From the NCBI GenBank assembly GCA_013398615.1, contig VZSR01000479.1, forward strand, positions 6,175,105-6,239,104: DNA of 64,000 nucleotides, given 5' to 3'. This document shows, piece after piece, positions 13,121-25,727 of the stretch. The position numbers and the translations under genes were made by a program. Under the pieces are notes generated by a model. That model was not told the DNA's origin. It ran no database searches and worked only from the letters and a program-made list of their open reading frames with translations. This DNA is from Brachypodius melanocephalos. Lineage: Eukaryota > Chordata > Aves > Passeriformes > Pycnonotidae. The stretch's first letter is position 1; the number at the start of each line of letters is the position of its first letter.

Positions 13121-16100
13121 ACATTACTGTCTGGTTTTTTAATGAACACGAATTCTTGTGGTTGGCTGCTGTCTCTCAATCCTTATTTCAGGATTTCAGG
13201 TTTTACAGAGCCTGAAAAGTTTGGAGAATTCCCATTAAAACTTAATGTATGTGTTCAGCAGGATGCAATGAGAGTACACCATCTGACATTTCTTTTGGGA
13301 TTTGTAGAAAAGATACTGAACCTTTTATTGTTGTGACAAGTTTAAAAAACCCCACACTTGATTTGAGTGTGTTCCAAATACTGGATTTTTTTTTCCATCT
13401 GATGAAAACTAGAAGTAGAGGCTTATAAAGAAAATAGTGATAAGAGTCCCAGCTAAGGAAGCAATGGCAAGCACTGCTCTAAAGCTTGTAAACAAACAAC
13501 CCCTCTCAAAGGGGTGTCTGAATTCCAATGGATTCTAATTATCTGCTAAGACAGATAGGTAGGAAACAGTACTGATATCAAGAAATTCTGGGCTAAAAAT
13601 ACATACATGCTATAATTTTAGGAAATTTTAGCTTCTGCCTGTGGCAGCCACTGGGTAAAAGATAAGGTAGAAAATAATGAGCTTTTGTTATTTGTGTGTG
13701 TAGTTTCGAAGAGACATATTGTGAGTGAACAAAAGATGCAGCATAAAACAAACACTGCCCTGAAATCATTCTTGGTGAAAATGTAGAAAGATGTAGGGTG
13801 CTAAAAATGCAATGTCTTGCAGGCAAGAGCACTGTTCATCAGCAGGTTTAGAGACACTGCCATTAACATGATGTAATATCTCAGGAGTTTAACACTTAAT
13901 TAGTATACTATCAAATTTAACCTCCTGTTTCAGTGTTCACTCTTTCTCAAACAAGACTTCGTGTTTATCTTTCTCATGTATATTGTCTGCTAATTCCTAC
14001 ACACCCTCCTGTTTAATTCACATTGAATTAATGACAGAACCAACAGAAGCTTGGAACATAACCCTTTCTCCTGTATTAGTGTGACTACAATAAGTTTTCA
14101 GTTATAGATTTTTAGCTCATGAATCGATCAGGAGCAGGTCTTTAATGATCCTTGCGAGTTCCTTCCAGTTCAGGATACTCTGATTTGATGCACTAAGACC
14201 AAACAGGGGTCTCAAAGAGCCTCCCTGAGGGATCCCTGGGTGAAGTGTTCTCTCCTCAGCCCCTCCCTGGGGTTTGTTGTGGGGGCTGTGACATTGCCCA
14301 GGGCTCTGTGAGTGCTCTGTCTGTCCTCTCTGTGCTCAGTGGACAGGAGCAGTGCTGGGCACACAGGATATCCCAGGGCACTGCAGTTACATCTCAATTA
14401 CTCTGCCACTGAAAGGTGCTGTCAGGGCTTGGATGTGCTGCTGTACCTGACTGCATTTTAAGCAAATCCCCGAGTTGTTTGTGTCAGGATGCAAAGGTCT
14501 TCATGGCATTAATGCACTGGGCTATACCAAGCTGTCCATGAAACATTCAGCAGTCAAATATACACCCTTGCAGAAAAGATCACAGTAACTTATTTCACAG
14601 GATTATTTACTTGCAGGTTAGATCAAAACCTGGCTGCCAGAAGTTGAAAGCCAGAATAAAAAGCAGAGATATACTGTTTTATTATATCATTAAAAAAAAA
14701 AAAATCTAGATTCTCCTCTAGCAGGGACTGGAGGCTGGAGACTAACAGACAGGAATAAAATAGCTAAGAATAAATTTTATGTAGCTATTTTCTTTCTCCC
14801 TCAAATGTGAATGCTTATGCAAAACACATTGCTGTAGATTCACTGACAATAAAGAGGGAATCATTATATGAGTAGTGGATTCTCAGGGGAACACTTTAAC
14901 CAAAACATACTCTGCAGTAATTTCAACATCTTAGTTGAATAAATTAATTTATGAATTTTCCATGAATATGTTCAACCATTTCTCCCCTCATATACTTTAT
15001 TGATCTCCATATACATTTAGCAACAAATAACAGAGCTGCTTTTCCATTTGCAGTAAAATAGTTTAGAGATGTTTATGTGGGCCTTGGGGTTCAGGGTAAA
15101 CAAATGCAGTTCACACACCAGGGAGGCTGCAGGAAAACAGAAAGCTTGCACGACCCAGGGAGCTCGACTAGAGCAGCTCAGCAGAGAATCGAGGCATATC
15201 CAATCATATCAGTGGCAAAATGAATCCCCTGAAATGAGAGAGACCAGCCCCAAACTGTGGGACTGCTCCCACTGAGTCCTGTGCACAATCACTGCAAGGA
15301 GCTTTGTGACTCGTGTCTGAAAAATGTATAATGTCCCTTTGGTGTGAAAGATTGAGAGTTTTTCCAAGTACTGTGCATCATTTTATTGTCCATGGTCTGG
15401 AGAAAGCCAGCAGGCTCCTTATAGGCTGTAGATCCAGTGGCAGAATAATCCAAAAAGTCATTATTGCTCCACAGGACATGCTCTGTGGCCACTCTGCCTC
15501 TGAATATCACTTAGCAAGGCTTAGGCAAAGTCATTGAATCCAAAGTTGGGCTACTCATGTAGGTTGGTACTGTGAGTAAGCTCATCATCACATGCAAAGT
15601 AAGGTATCTCCATGTTTTCCTTCAGGGAAGCAATAAAGAGTTACATACAGTGATTAGGTGTTGAAAAGTAATTAGTATTATCCTAATCTAATATTTAAAA
15701 TGATGGAGTTCTTTAATCTTCATCCCCCAACACCAAACATCCCAAACAAGCAGGGTAGGAACATAATGTGGTTAATCATGGGTGTAAACTCACTCAGGTG
15801 TGACTGCAGCATTGTGATCTTCAGGCTGGGCTCAGATAACACAACCCATGTAAGCAGTTTATTTTTTTGGTTTATGTTTGGCTTTTTGGTTGTCATTTTA
15901 TCAATCATATGAAAAGCTGAGGAAAAATGTGCCTTGATGTTTCTGAGTATAAATTTCTTCCTTTCTTAACTGCACGTAATAACAGGCTTGAAACAGGTTG
16001 GTGCCATCTTAAAGGCTGGTATTTGAAGTATAATTGCTAATGCTTAGATACATAATTTACATTTATTATGCATAATAAAATGTGTAAGTAATTGATGTTC

Positions 16101-16822
16101 TGTAAGGGATTAAATTATCAACTCCAGCTGCAGGAGGAAGATTTATGCCTGTGTTCTCAATAACACATTGACTATCAGAATACGCTGCAGAAAGCCATTG
16201 CCTTCAGGACTGCACTTGGTGTTGTCCTTTCTCCTGTTCTCCTTTCCTTCTGATGTGCTCCCTCTTGTCTTTGTGCTCTGTGCAAAGTGTATTTATGGAG
16301 CAAAGAGCTGAAAAATAAGTACAAACCTTCCCTTCAGTCTTGCGAGAAATTGGTGTAAAACGCAAGCTGAGCTTGCACACGTTGGTGTGTGGCTGTGCAT
16401 TTTCTAAATGAGAAGGGCAGAACATCACAGGGAGCATAGAATCACCCTGATGCATTGAAGCTGAGGATGGTGGGGGGATAATGTCAACAGAATGGGATGT
16501 AGGCACAGCATAATGGTCTCCTGCTGCTAGATTAAAGCTTGGGCAGCGATGAGCCCTTTTAACAAAAACAAATGCAGGCAGAGCCAGATATCTGCAGTGC
16601 TTTCAAAGCAGGAGGTATTTATCTTGTAACAACATCCTGCTCTGTTCTCTTGGCTCCCACTGTCCCAGGAATACAGAGGATGATGCTGTGGGTTTCAGCA
16701 GGGGCTGCTGCCCAGTGAGCTCCAGTTGCCCACTGCATCCTCCATGGTCTCAGGCCCCGTGTCCTTCAGCTGGGTCAGAGCACGTCGTGTCCCACTGTGT
16801 AAACATGTTGGCCTGCTTTTAA

Positions 16823-16950
16823 ATGAATCATAGAATTAATCCTCAATAAAACTCAGATCAAAGGGATTTTGTAGCCCTGCATTCCCATTTTCCTTGGCAG
16901 GGGCAATCCCTTCAGGGAGGAGGTCCAGCCTGGGCACCACAGGCAACACT
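16823..16950 (-). mobile_element. Possible degraded CR1 fragment
   Basis: The block begins with AATCATAGAAT, the hallmark 3' terminus of CR1 seen in reverse complement. It continues with weak similarity: an AAAACTCAGATCA block, then CCCTGCATTCCCATTTTCCTTGGCAGGGGCAA-type sequence that resembles the conserved CCTGCCATGGGCAGGGACA segment in broken form. The match is patchy, so this may be an old CR1 copy or partly coincidence. Confidence 0.35.
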
Positions 16951-17410
16951 CCCCTGTGTATCAAAAGCCCTTGGATTCTGGTCTTGTAAAAGCAATGCTT
17001 GAAGAAGACAAAAAAATGGAGCTGGATTGGTTCATTAGGTGTCAAGCCAAAGAGAACATTTGTGTTTCTGCTGCCCTGTGCTTTTTTCTTTCACTGTATT
17101 TTATTACTGCATTAGTCCAGCATCCAGCCACTGGTGCTGCTGGGCACAGAATGGGGAAATACCCATGGGGCAGGCACTGAGAGGGCAACTACACAGGCAC
17201 AAAGCTCTTGGAGGAAAGCCAGAACTAAAATATGAGTAATGCAAACAACAAAGGCTAGGAATAGTCAGTGTTATCTTATAAAAGTATTTGCAGACTGAAG
17301 TTTTGCATCTGTCAAATACCATTACTGATAACACAATTTCTCATTTAATCCACAGCTGCTATTTTATATCTTTTCCTAATTAGTATTCTTGCCTTTTTTT
17401 ATGCATCTAG

Positions 17411-17525
17411 TGCAAGATGGAGTTCCATGCATGTACTGCTGGCAAAACCATCACAGCTCGATGTGAAGGGCCCTGCCCCTGCCTGCCAGGACCTGAAAGT
17501 TTAAAACACAAGACAGAGAAGACTG
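17411..17525 (+). CDS. SPOCK1: SPOCK1 internal exon: end of Kazal/follistatin-like module
   Basis: Testican-1 is a secreted, extracellular-matrix proteoglycan of the SPARC family. This 115-nt exon follows a TTTTTTTATGCATCTAG acceptor and ends at a consensus donor (G|GTAAGT). It starts on a whole codon and ends one base into a codon. The 38 codons begin CKMEFHACTAGKTITA and continue through a Cys-rich CEGPCPCLPGPE stretch, matching the final cysteines of the testican Kazal-like module. They end in a basic linker (KHKTEKT) that leads into the EC domain. In the full protein this is roughly residues 155-195 of about 440. The linker differs from the mammalian SPOCK1 linker as I remember it, while the cysteines are retained. 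Assignment to SPOCK1 rather than SPOCK3 rests mainly on the downstream exons. Confidence 0.93.
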
Positions 17526-19084
17526 GTAAGTTGAGCTGTTAGTGAAATCATGGCAGATAATTTGGCTCCTGCTATGTTCTTAAAAAAAATGTAAGAAAGA
17601 CTTTTCTTAACTGACACATTTTCTATGTAAGGCTTTCTGGAAAAGAGGTAAGCTACAACTAATCATTTCCTAAACAGACAGTACTTTCAAATACCTTAAT
17701 TGCTGCAAAACTAACTCTTATTTGAGAGAGTCTCAAAGGAAAACTAAATTCTGGCTAATGAATCTCAATTTTAAATGAAAATATTTCAAATGGAAATACT
17801 GAAGAACTGTAAAAAAAAAGTAGAAAAGAAAATATACTACTTGATGTTTCATTGTTTTGTGAGTTAAAAATCAGACTGTGTTAACTAAAAAGTCATTTAA
17901 GGTCACACGTGCATTACATGGGATCTGAATTATTATTTTCATCTTTATTGTTATTAATGCTACCATTAGAAGTCAAATATATATTGAATAGGCAGCTGTA
18001 TCTGTGTTCATGTATAAATCTGTTTCAATAACGAAGTCATTGCAGACGATGCTGTATCAAACTGAAGGCTGGGGTCTCAGCACAAATGGAATTTTCCCTG
18101 GTAGCTGTCTGGTGGGCTCTGTCTGCAGGTCTGAAAGCCTGGTGAGCTCATTCATTCACTCCCCCAGGTCTTTTCCAGGGAAGCAAGCACAACCTGTCTC
18201 TCGTGACCTCATCCAAAGGGAATTAGTTCTGTCAGAGAGACTGGCTGAAAGCAGAGGTCCAGCAGCAGGGGGGAAGTGTCACAGCCAGCTTCTGTCTGAG
18301 AGTTTTCTCCCTGCTATGAGGAAAGCCCTTTGGAAGGAAAAAGTTGGTTTGCTGTGGCTGTGGTTTCCTGGTAAGAGTGCAGATGTTCTGGTGAGCTGGC
18401 ACAGTGAGCATGAGCCTGGGTTTAGGTCTGGTTTTGAGTCCTGTGGTCTCCCCTCTCTCAGGAAAGTAGAAAGTTTAACTCCCTGACTGCTGCTGGCTCC
18501 TGCCTGCCTTGGGAGGTCACAAAGCCAAGGTGGTGACTGGGCAGGGTTTGCTCTGTCCTGTTGAGTAGTGAGATGTGTTTGTCTTGTGTCTCACATGGAG
18601 TATAACAAACAGGAAGCTTTAACAATGGGCTGTTGGACCCCAAATGTTTGAATGAACTCCTCTTCACTCTTTCTCCTCCCCAGTGTGGATATGTTCTACA
18701 GGTAGCAGGCACAGAAACAGGGAAAAAACGTTTAAACAACATTTCTTCTGGTTAGTTCAGCCCTGTCACCTCAGCTGAAAACACTCATGATCCTGCTGAT
18801 GGTTCTCCATGCACTCATTGTATACTCTAGCACAGCACCAGTTTTCACATTAGGCCTCTTCTACTTTCTAGAACAAGTGTTACCCCAGCCTACAGTTTGA
18901 AAATTCAAGTTTAATGTCATTTTTTTGAGAATTGCAGACATTTTTCTGCACAGCTCTCAAACTTTAACCAAGTGTTGTGGATGGCAGTGTTCTGAAATGG
19001 ATCTATAACTGTATTACCGCTTTGTGTGGCTTGATTCTTTTGGTTACAGAATGCCCACTGATAAATTGCCTTATTCATATTTTC

Positions 19085-19119
19085 TATTTCTTGTAGTCCT
19101 TATCAGGCTACAAGAAATA
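19085..19119. repeat. Inverted repeat with 12-bp perfect arms
   Basis: TATTTCTTGTAG (19085-19096) and CTACAAGAAATA (19108-19119) are exact reverse complements separated by an 11-base spacer. The left arm plus spacer (TTCTATTTCTT...CCTTATCAG) recurs imperfectly at about 19139-19161, so the locus also has a direct repeat. The two repeats together suggest local duplication or slippage. Confidence 0.85.
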
Positions 19120-20030
19120 TTTCTTTTTCTCTGCCCTTTCTATTTCTTTGCCCTTATCAGAAAGAGTATCAGATTAATAAATCTTCAGTGACATTTCAAG
19201 CTTACAATTTCATTCACACAAGAGAAAAAAAGATTCTAATAACCCTTATCTTGATAAATGCAATTTGACAGGGTATATGTATTCTGAAACTCAGGCTTTT
19301 GTTTTGCCTGACTCAAACTTTAACTCCAGCCAACAAAGCATTAATTTAATGAATTGGGTGATCTGCAGAGCAACTTTCCTGAAGGCTTTTTCAAGAGGCC
19401 AGACTTGAACTAGCAATGCTCCTGCCATTGCCCTGATGACAAGGATATTACTATTTTTTTGTTGTTGTTTTTTTTTTGGTTGGTTGGGGTTTTTTAAATT
19501 ATGTACTGAAATATCCACAAATGGATTTAGAATTGAGAATCAATTAATCAATAGCAAAGGTGCTTTATAACTTGTGTTTCTTCTGGATCTTTGAATGTGC
19601 CTGTAACATTTCAGTTAAAGACTTTCTTTATCTTCCTCAGTCTCCTTTCTTCAGACATTGTCTCTTCAACTGACTTACTTGAGTGCAATGGATTCTCAAA
19701 CTGAATATTTCAGAGTTTGTCAGTCTTCTAAAAAAGTGCTCCCAAGTTTTTCCATGAGAAAACATGAGTAAATTCTACACACCAGCACAAATTTTATGCA
19801 AGAGCAATTTTAGCATCATCTGAACAGGGATTTGGAATTGTCTGTGTCTGCCCTTTGCAGCCTGGGGCCCAGCCAGCTTTCCTTAGTGTATGAGAAAATG
19901 ATGAGTTCTGGGTGCTGACCACAAAAAATTTCAAGAGTGTGTTGCTGCCTTTTGTAAGATTCCTTTTCCTGCTGAACAGGGAGTGTGAGCTGGCTTTGGA
20001 GGAATAAGCCCTGACCAGTGGCTAAGGTGA

Positions 20031-20102
20031 CCCAGCAGTGCTGGGTTCACAGCTGGATTCAATGATCTGAAAGGTCCAACCTAAACCATCTGATGAAACT
20101 GT
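20031..20102 (+). mobile_element. CR1 LINE fragment, 3' end, plus orientation
   Basis: CAGTGCTGGGTTCACAGC, then a GGATTCAATGATCTGAAAGG block and TCCAACCTAAACCATCTGATGA, follow the 3' end of avian CR1 in sense orientation. That end normally reads as a GGACTYGATGATCTTAAAGG segment, then TTCCAACCTAAAC and the short ATTCTATGATT-type terminal repeats. The terminal repeats are degraded here. Only about 70 bp are recognisable, as expected for a heavily truncated old copy. Confidence 0.75.
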
Positions 20103-23100
20103 GTGTGACATGGGCAAATCCATTCCTTGACAAGAGACTCCCAAAACCTGGCCATGACAGCACTTCAATGATCTCCTCTTCATCAGATCCCCAGATCTCT
20201 GTGTTGGGAGCTTCTGGCTAGAATGTTGGTTATGTGGCATCTTAGTGATTTCTCTAGTGTTCACAAAAAATTATTTCATTTCTTCATATGCTACACTAAT
20301 ATCACTAATATTGATAAATTAGCCAAAAAATCAGTAGTTTGATTTCTCACATAAAAATTCACATGAAAAATCTGTGCAGACCATTGGGATTCATTTTTGC
20401 TCCTGATTTAGTTGCCAGGTCTGTGAAGTGTAATGTTAAGTAGAAAATGATAGAGAGCTAAACCTCATGCCTTATACAGACATGCCAGTGGAAAAATATT
20501 AAGGAGAGTAACAGTTTTTGCTTCCAGCAAAATGGAAATGCAGCTCTCTGAGCTCACATATCAACGTTTTTATGCCTATTACACAACAAGGTTAAACATA
20601 TGTGGTTGTGAACTTCCAGTCTGAAGACAGTTTGCATTAATCTTTACACATTCATTCAATCATATTCAAATATTATTCCATGATAAAATGCTTTCAGGAA
20701 TTAAAAATTTAAAGGAACGTTTAATTTCCAAAGTGCTGTAATTCTAAATGTCGTGACCTTTTTTTTAATGCGCTTGTGAATGAAATTGGCAGCAGCATCA
20801 AAGAAAAGCAATCTAAGTGTATGTGCTCAGAGGTAACAATGGACTGCAGTGTCTGAGCCTTATTCCTTCCTCTTTCCTGAGCTCCTTTGAAAACATCCCA
20901 GCTTTAAGGATGGAAATGAAGACTAATAATCATGTTAAAAATTGGAATTCCTTTCGCAGTGCTAACTGCTACTATGGAGACATTAATAAAACAGCACGAA
21001 TGCAAGCAAAAGAAAACTACGCCAGAATTATTACCTTTAATAGCAAATAACAACAGTAAAATCTTTCTACCATAAAGTTAAATCTTTGAGGAGATGGCAG
21101 GATCATGTTCTTCATTTTCTTAAATGGAATTTTGAATCAGTGTCTGAGAGGTAGAAAACAGGTCTCTGTGAAGGTACTAATGGAAGATTTTGGAAAACAA
21201 GACAAGCCCTAATGCTTTTACTCTTTGCTATTTTAGGCCCATTTAGATTCCTTTGGTTTATCCAAACACTTGATATGCTTCATAATTCACAGCATTATCC
21301 CAGCTTTACAATATGCTTCCATGACAGCTGCTGATTTTCAACTCGGCTACCCAGAGGCAGAGGTTGAACTGTAAACTGCCCTGAGGTTAGCTGCCCTTCC
21401 AGAGTGTGTATGCCCTTTGATTTAGTACTGTAAAATGAATAAGTCTATAATTTCAACAAAGGAAAAGGACTAGAAACTGGCTCTAAGTGACAGAAATCGT
21501 TTAAGGCACAGAACCTTGTCTGCTGCTGGTTTTCAGGTACCTCTTTGTGATAGTAAGTGGAGTCCTCATCAAGCAGAACTGGTTTCTAGACCAAATGAAG
21601 CTTCCAAAAAACCCACCATAAATAACTTCAGATAAGAAACAAACTGTTTCAGTTCTTCAAAACCTCCTGGCAAAGGGAGAGGTTCTTCCCTTGAATGTGC
21701 TGTTCATTCTGTCAAAACACCAACACAGGGCAATGCCTGGGGTGTCTCTGGGCAGGTGTGGATTCGTGGTTGCAATAATTTGGTTCTGTCAACTTCCCCC
21801 GTTGCTGTGGCTGCTGTTTGGTCTGTGTCAGTGGTGGAGGTGCTCAGGCAGGGTGGTAAATGTTTACCAGCCTCTCAGGGCTCTTTCTGACCATACCCTT
21901 TCCTTGCTTTCCAAGTGCTGTACTCCCAACACACCAGAGTTCATTTGTTGCCATCAGGGTTGCAGAATCCCTGGAGCATGAATGGATGCAGTAATTCCAA
22001 GTGGGTTTTATCCCTGTCTGTGCATTGTGTGCTTTTGACCTTGCAGAAATGCCCAAGGCAGCTTCTAAGGAAATTCTATTATCTTGATAAGGGGAATATA
22101 AGGTCAATAGGCAGAAGGAAATATATTCAAATATGCCAAGTGTTGTTTAAGTTTCTAAGGAGAATCAAGGGAACATTTTTAAATTGCAGGAATAGGTCTT
22201 GGCAAGCTTGATCAAGAATCTACATTGTTTAGGGTATGAATTGTAGCATTTAACTACCAGCCCTATTGGGTGTGATGGATGAGAAGGTCTAATGTTCCTT
22301 TCCTATATAAAAAGAGCACTCAGTGCATGAAGCTCATTCAGAGAAATCAGTCTTGTTTCCCAAATGAGTTGTATCACTTCATGTGTTTGAATGACTGACA
22401 ACTAAAAGAATTTAAAGCCTTGAAATCCACTTTCAGCAAATATTTCAGCTTCAAATTGCTGTTCACAGGTTTTCATAACTGCAGAGTACATAATTTTAAA
22501 GTTTATGAAGATGAAGTATGAGTCATGAACATGGTTGATTTGAAATTGGTGCAGATTCGTCAGGAAGTATTTCCTTTTGTGGCTTTAGTTTTGGAAAAAG
22601 GCTCTTTCTGACACTGAATTTCCAGGTAGATTTCTGAGTTACTTACTTGGGTCTCAAACTCTGGGAATGATAACATAAAAGCATTCCAAAGTTAAGGTTA
22701 CTCAGGGTTTCAAAGCTTTAGTATATCTCATGAAATCTAGGTGGGTTTTTTCCTCTGGACTTCATCAGTAAATAGTAGGTTTGTTAGCTCTAAACTGTGT
22801 GGGATCTGATACTTTTGCTCCAAATTTTTCTGTGTGAATACTGCAATTCAGCTTTTTTTTAATTTGTTGCACAATGAAATGAACTTACCCAAGTAAATCC
22901 GAGTTATGTAGTTTCTGTAAATAATAATTACTATTACCAATACAATTTTTCTTGCCTGCAAGCTTTCACACAAGCAGATCAGTCTTTATTCCAAAACCAT
23001 AGAAAAGCATTCCCAAAGCATGAAATACTCACTTTTTTTTTTTCACTTCTGCAAGATACTGAAGTAAGTGACTGCACCCAATTAATATTTGATTAAAGAA

Positions 23101-24921
23101 AGTCAGGAAGCAGGCAAGGACAGATACCTCTGCTCCCCATGTTTGGCTGTTGGTGTCTCCCACTCCTCTGGGAAGCAAAAGCCAATAGCTCCAAGACTGA
23201 GCCAGCAAAATGAAACTCTTGCCAGCATCAGAAAAAAGAGCAAAGCAGTGGTGGCTGGGGGTGGTTTTGTTCTGCTGCTTCACCTCACATGAATCTTCCT
23301 TTTGTGCACTGGACAAAAGCAAGAGCTGATGAGGGAAAGGCCAGTTACTGAATTCATGTGGTGTTTTTCCTGTTCCCAAATACAACTGACTGCAACTGTA
23401 CAAATAGACAGCACAAAATGTGAACTGCAAACTTGATCATTGAATAAACAAGTCTAAATTTCTCTTTCACCAATATATGAGCACCATATTTTAGCATGTA
23501 AGTGCAAACAGTCATAGCAGTATGATTTAAGATCTCAAAGCTGCTCTGCAAAGGAAGAATATAGAGAGATTTCAAACTTGGTATCTAAAATCACTTTTCA
23601 ACTTGAGCAAATACTACTGGATTTTTCACCACCATTTAAGATGTCCATACTGAGGTTCTGAATTACATGTACAAAGTATTTATACAGTGGAAATGAAATG
23701 CAAATTTTCAGGTTGCTGTATTTTCCAATACAATTGTGTTGCAAAGGAAAATCAGCCCAAAAAACTTGGTTAGACCCGAGAGTAAATTCAGTTTTGGATC
23801 TGTGGTGCCTCAATGCTTTCTTTACCAAGGAGTATGAATTAAAATAATTTTTGTGCTTTCAGCAATTATGCACAGAAAGCACTCGGGTGCCTATGTGAAG
23901 CCTGCTTTGAGGTGAACTTGAAAAGGAGACAGAATTGTCCCCTGTAGAAATGTTGTGTTTTGATCTGGCTCCAAGGTTTTGGAACTCTGCACAGAAGCAT
24001 TGATTGCAGCAGGCCCCAGACAGATAACAGGTTAGGGACGATGCCATCCATAGACTAGCTGTCAGATTTTTGGCATCATCTTCTATGGATTCGATCAAAT
24101 TACAGCAGTCAACATCTGCTTTAGAGGCAGCAGTGACAGAGAGGAGGAGCAGGCAGCACTGGGAGCCTGGTGTTCACTCTGCTGCTTTCAGGTGCTTGCT
24201 GAGAGGATGCTGGCTGTAGTAGCAACATCCCTGTCAGCAGGATTTGCCCTTTTGGTGAATGCATCTCTTTAAGAAGCTTACCTGGCAAGAGAACAACCTG
24301 GAGCCAAAATTCCTGACGGAATTTTCAAGGTCAAACCAGGACATGAGACATAATTCCTCATCATCTCCAAATAATTAATCCCAGACAGCAGCAGGAGAGA
24401 GGAACTGCATAAAAATAACTGTGTTGTAGTGTAATTGTATTAAAAACAGTAGGATAGTCTTTTCAAGCCTTTTGAAATCTTTTGAAAGAGAACTTTTAAG
24501 GCTGTGCTAAATCCCTGGCAGCTCTCTGTGGCTGAGTCAAGTCCTTATGTTTTCTCAAGCATTTATAGCTGTATGTTTGCCCAGGCTTAGCAGTAAATAC
24601 AGGTTTCACCCCTTCCCAGGAGTGGCCACCTGCTAAAATAGAAATAATATTGAAAAAATTGATTTGGTGGGTCTCCTCCATGTAACCAATGGCTGTGGAT
24701 TGCTCAGTTCCACATTAAATTCAATACAGAACTCAAATCTAAATGGGCCACAGGTCCCAAGGGCAGTGTAGGCATCACCTGGATCACTGACCCTGCAGAC
24801 AACTTCCCTCCTGGACATGTGAAGGATACAGGATCCCAAAGGATGCTGGCATGCATAAACCCACAAAAACAGTAAAAGCATGCTGAGACAGCTCAGTGGT
24901 TGTTGGTTTCATAAACAGTAG

Positions 24922-24926
<5 letters not shown>

Positions 24927-24952
<26 letters not shown>
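24927..24952. repeat. Poly-A run (26)
   Basis: Uninterrupted run of 26 A after GTAGTTTTT. No retroposed body was recognised upstream. Confidence 0.95.
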
Positions 24953-24954
<2 letters not shown>

Positions 24955-25227
24955 TAAAATGGCTATTGATTTCCTTTTTTTGGCATAAATAAAAGGTTGG
25001 AAAATGACAGACATAGTAAACACTTTGTGTCAGCAGCTAACAATAATTTTCAGACAAGAAGTAATTTGATTTTGGGTTGCAAACAGAAAACTATTGAAGT
25101 GGCACACTGTGTTAATAGAAACACCATCTAGTAACAGCAGGTGTTTGTGTGCTGATACTGATAATTAGAGCACTAAAATTTCTCTCATCATAAACAAAAT
25201 CAAATAAATAAGACTGGTTCTGTATAG

Positions 25228-25259
25228 TTTTTTGGGTTTTTTTTGTTTTTTTTTTTTTT
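25228..25259. repeat. T-rich tract with G interruptions
   Basis: The run of T is broken only by GGG and a single G. It lies about 115 bp from the LTR-like fragment but is not clearly part of it. Confidence 0.8.
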
Positions 25260-25375
25260 CTCTTGTGGATATTGATTTCTGCATTTTTGGGAATATTTCC
25301 CTAACATTTACTCCAAGAAAAAGTTTGTAAAATCTCTGGAAAACTGACAGTGAAAGAAATTCTAGTGCATATCGC

Positions 25376-25727
25376 TGTGGTGTTGCTGCCTTGGAGTGAC
25401 TGCCTTGAACAGAGGCTAGACAAGGTTAAGAGAATAAAGCAGGTATTTATTAAAGGCCTTCAGTGGATACACCTTGGGCAGTCAGGAGCCTCCCAGAGGT
25501 TACACCCAAGCTGGACGATGGTCATGAGTTTTTCAGACAGAGATAAGTTTGGTCTATTTGCATATCAGGGGTTAATCCTCCAATTACAGCTTCAGGTAAT
25601 GAAGTCATATCCCCCCAGTTCACTCCACCCTAATTCACTTCTGTTTGTACTTTCTGGATTGTTTTGTGTGAATAAAATGGGAGAACAGCAGCTGACAGGC
25701 GATGGAGCTTTGGAGTTACACACTACA
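25376..25727 (-). mobile_element. LTR-like fragment of an endogenous retrovirus, minus orientation (possible solo LTR)
   Basis: A block of about 350 bp stands out from its surroundings. Its + strand ends are TGTGG... and ...CTACA, a near-perfect short inverted repeat of the TG...CA type seen at LTR ends. Read on the minus strand, an AATAAA polyadenylation signal (25446-25451) lies about 70 bp before the 3' end and is followed by CTGCTTTATTCTCTTAACC, which suits an R/U5 region. The middle section (GGCCTTCAGTGGATACACC, TTTGCATATCAGGGGTTAATC) resembles LTR copies I know from songbird genomes, though I cannot name the family. No adjoining gag, pol or env sequence was seen. I could not find a convincing target-site duplication, so the exact ends are uncertain. 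Confidence 0.58.

Larger units (their letters stand above)
1..17410 (+). other. SPOCK1: SPOCK1 intron, 3' part (upstream of first visible exon)
   Basis: Non-coding sequence before the exon at 17411, interpreted as the 3' end of a long SPOCK1 intron because that exon starts in the middle of the Kazal-like module. I looked for the preceding exon, which should carry the first half of the Kazal module (a VCGSDG-like stretch), and did not find it, so it probably lies upstream of the window. The interval holds an assembly gap, one clear and one doubtful CR1 fragment, homopolymer runs, an 18-bp palindrome at 10163-10180 and GC-richer patches near 12.7-13.1 kb and 14.2-14.4 kb. Reading frames here are short, overlap on both strands and lack splice or family support. 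The extent of the intron beyond the window is inferred. Confidence 0.8.

Noticed and set aside
16438..16470. ATAGAATCAC, a possible second CR1 terminus near 16.4 kb
   Set aside because: Only about ten bases match and the following sequence does not continue the CR1 pattern.
18004..18486. 160-codon + strand frame soon after the first exon
   Set aside because: It starts about 480 bp past the exon donor, has no recognisable family or splice signals, and overlaps other open frames in a GC-richer patch.
22302..22313. TATATAAAAAG, a TATA-box-like sequence
   Set aside because: TATA-like words are common in AT-rich intron; no coding exon, CpG-rich start region or other promoter signal follows.
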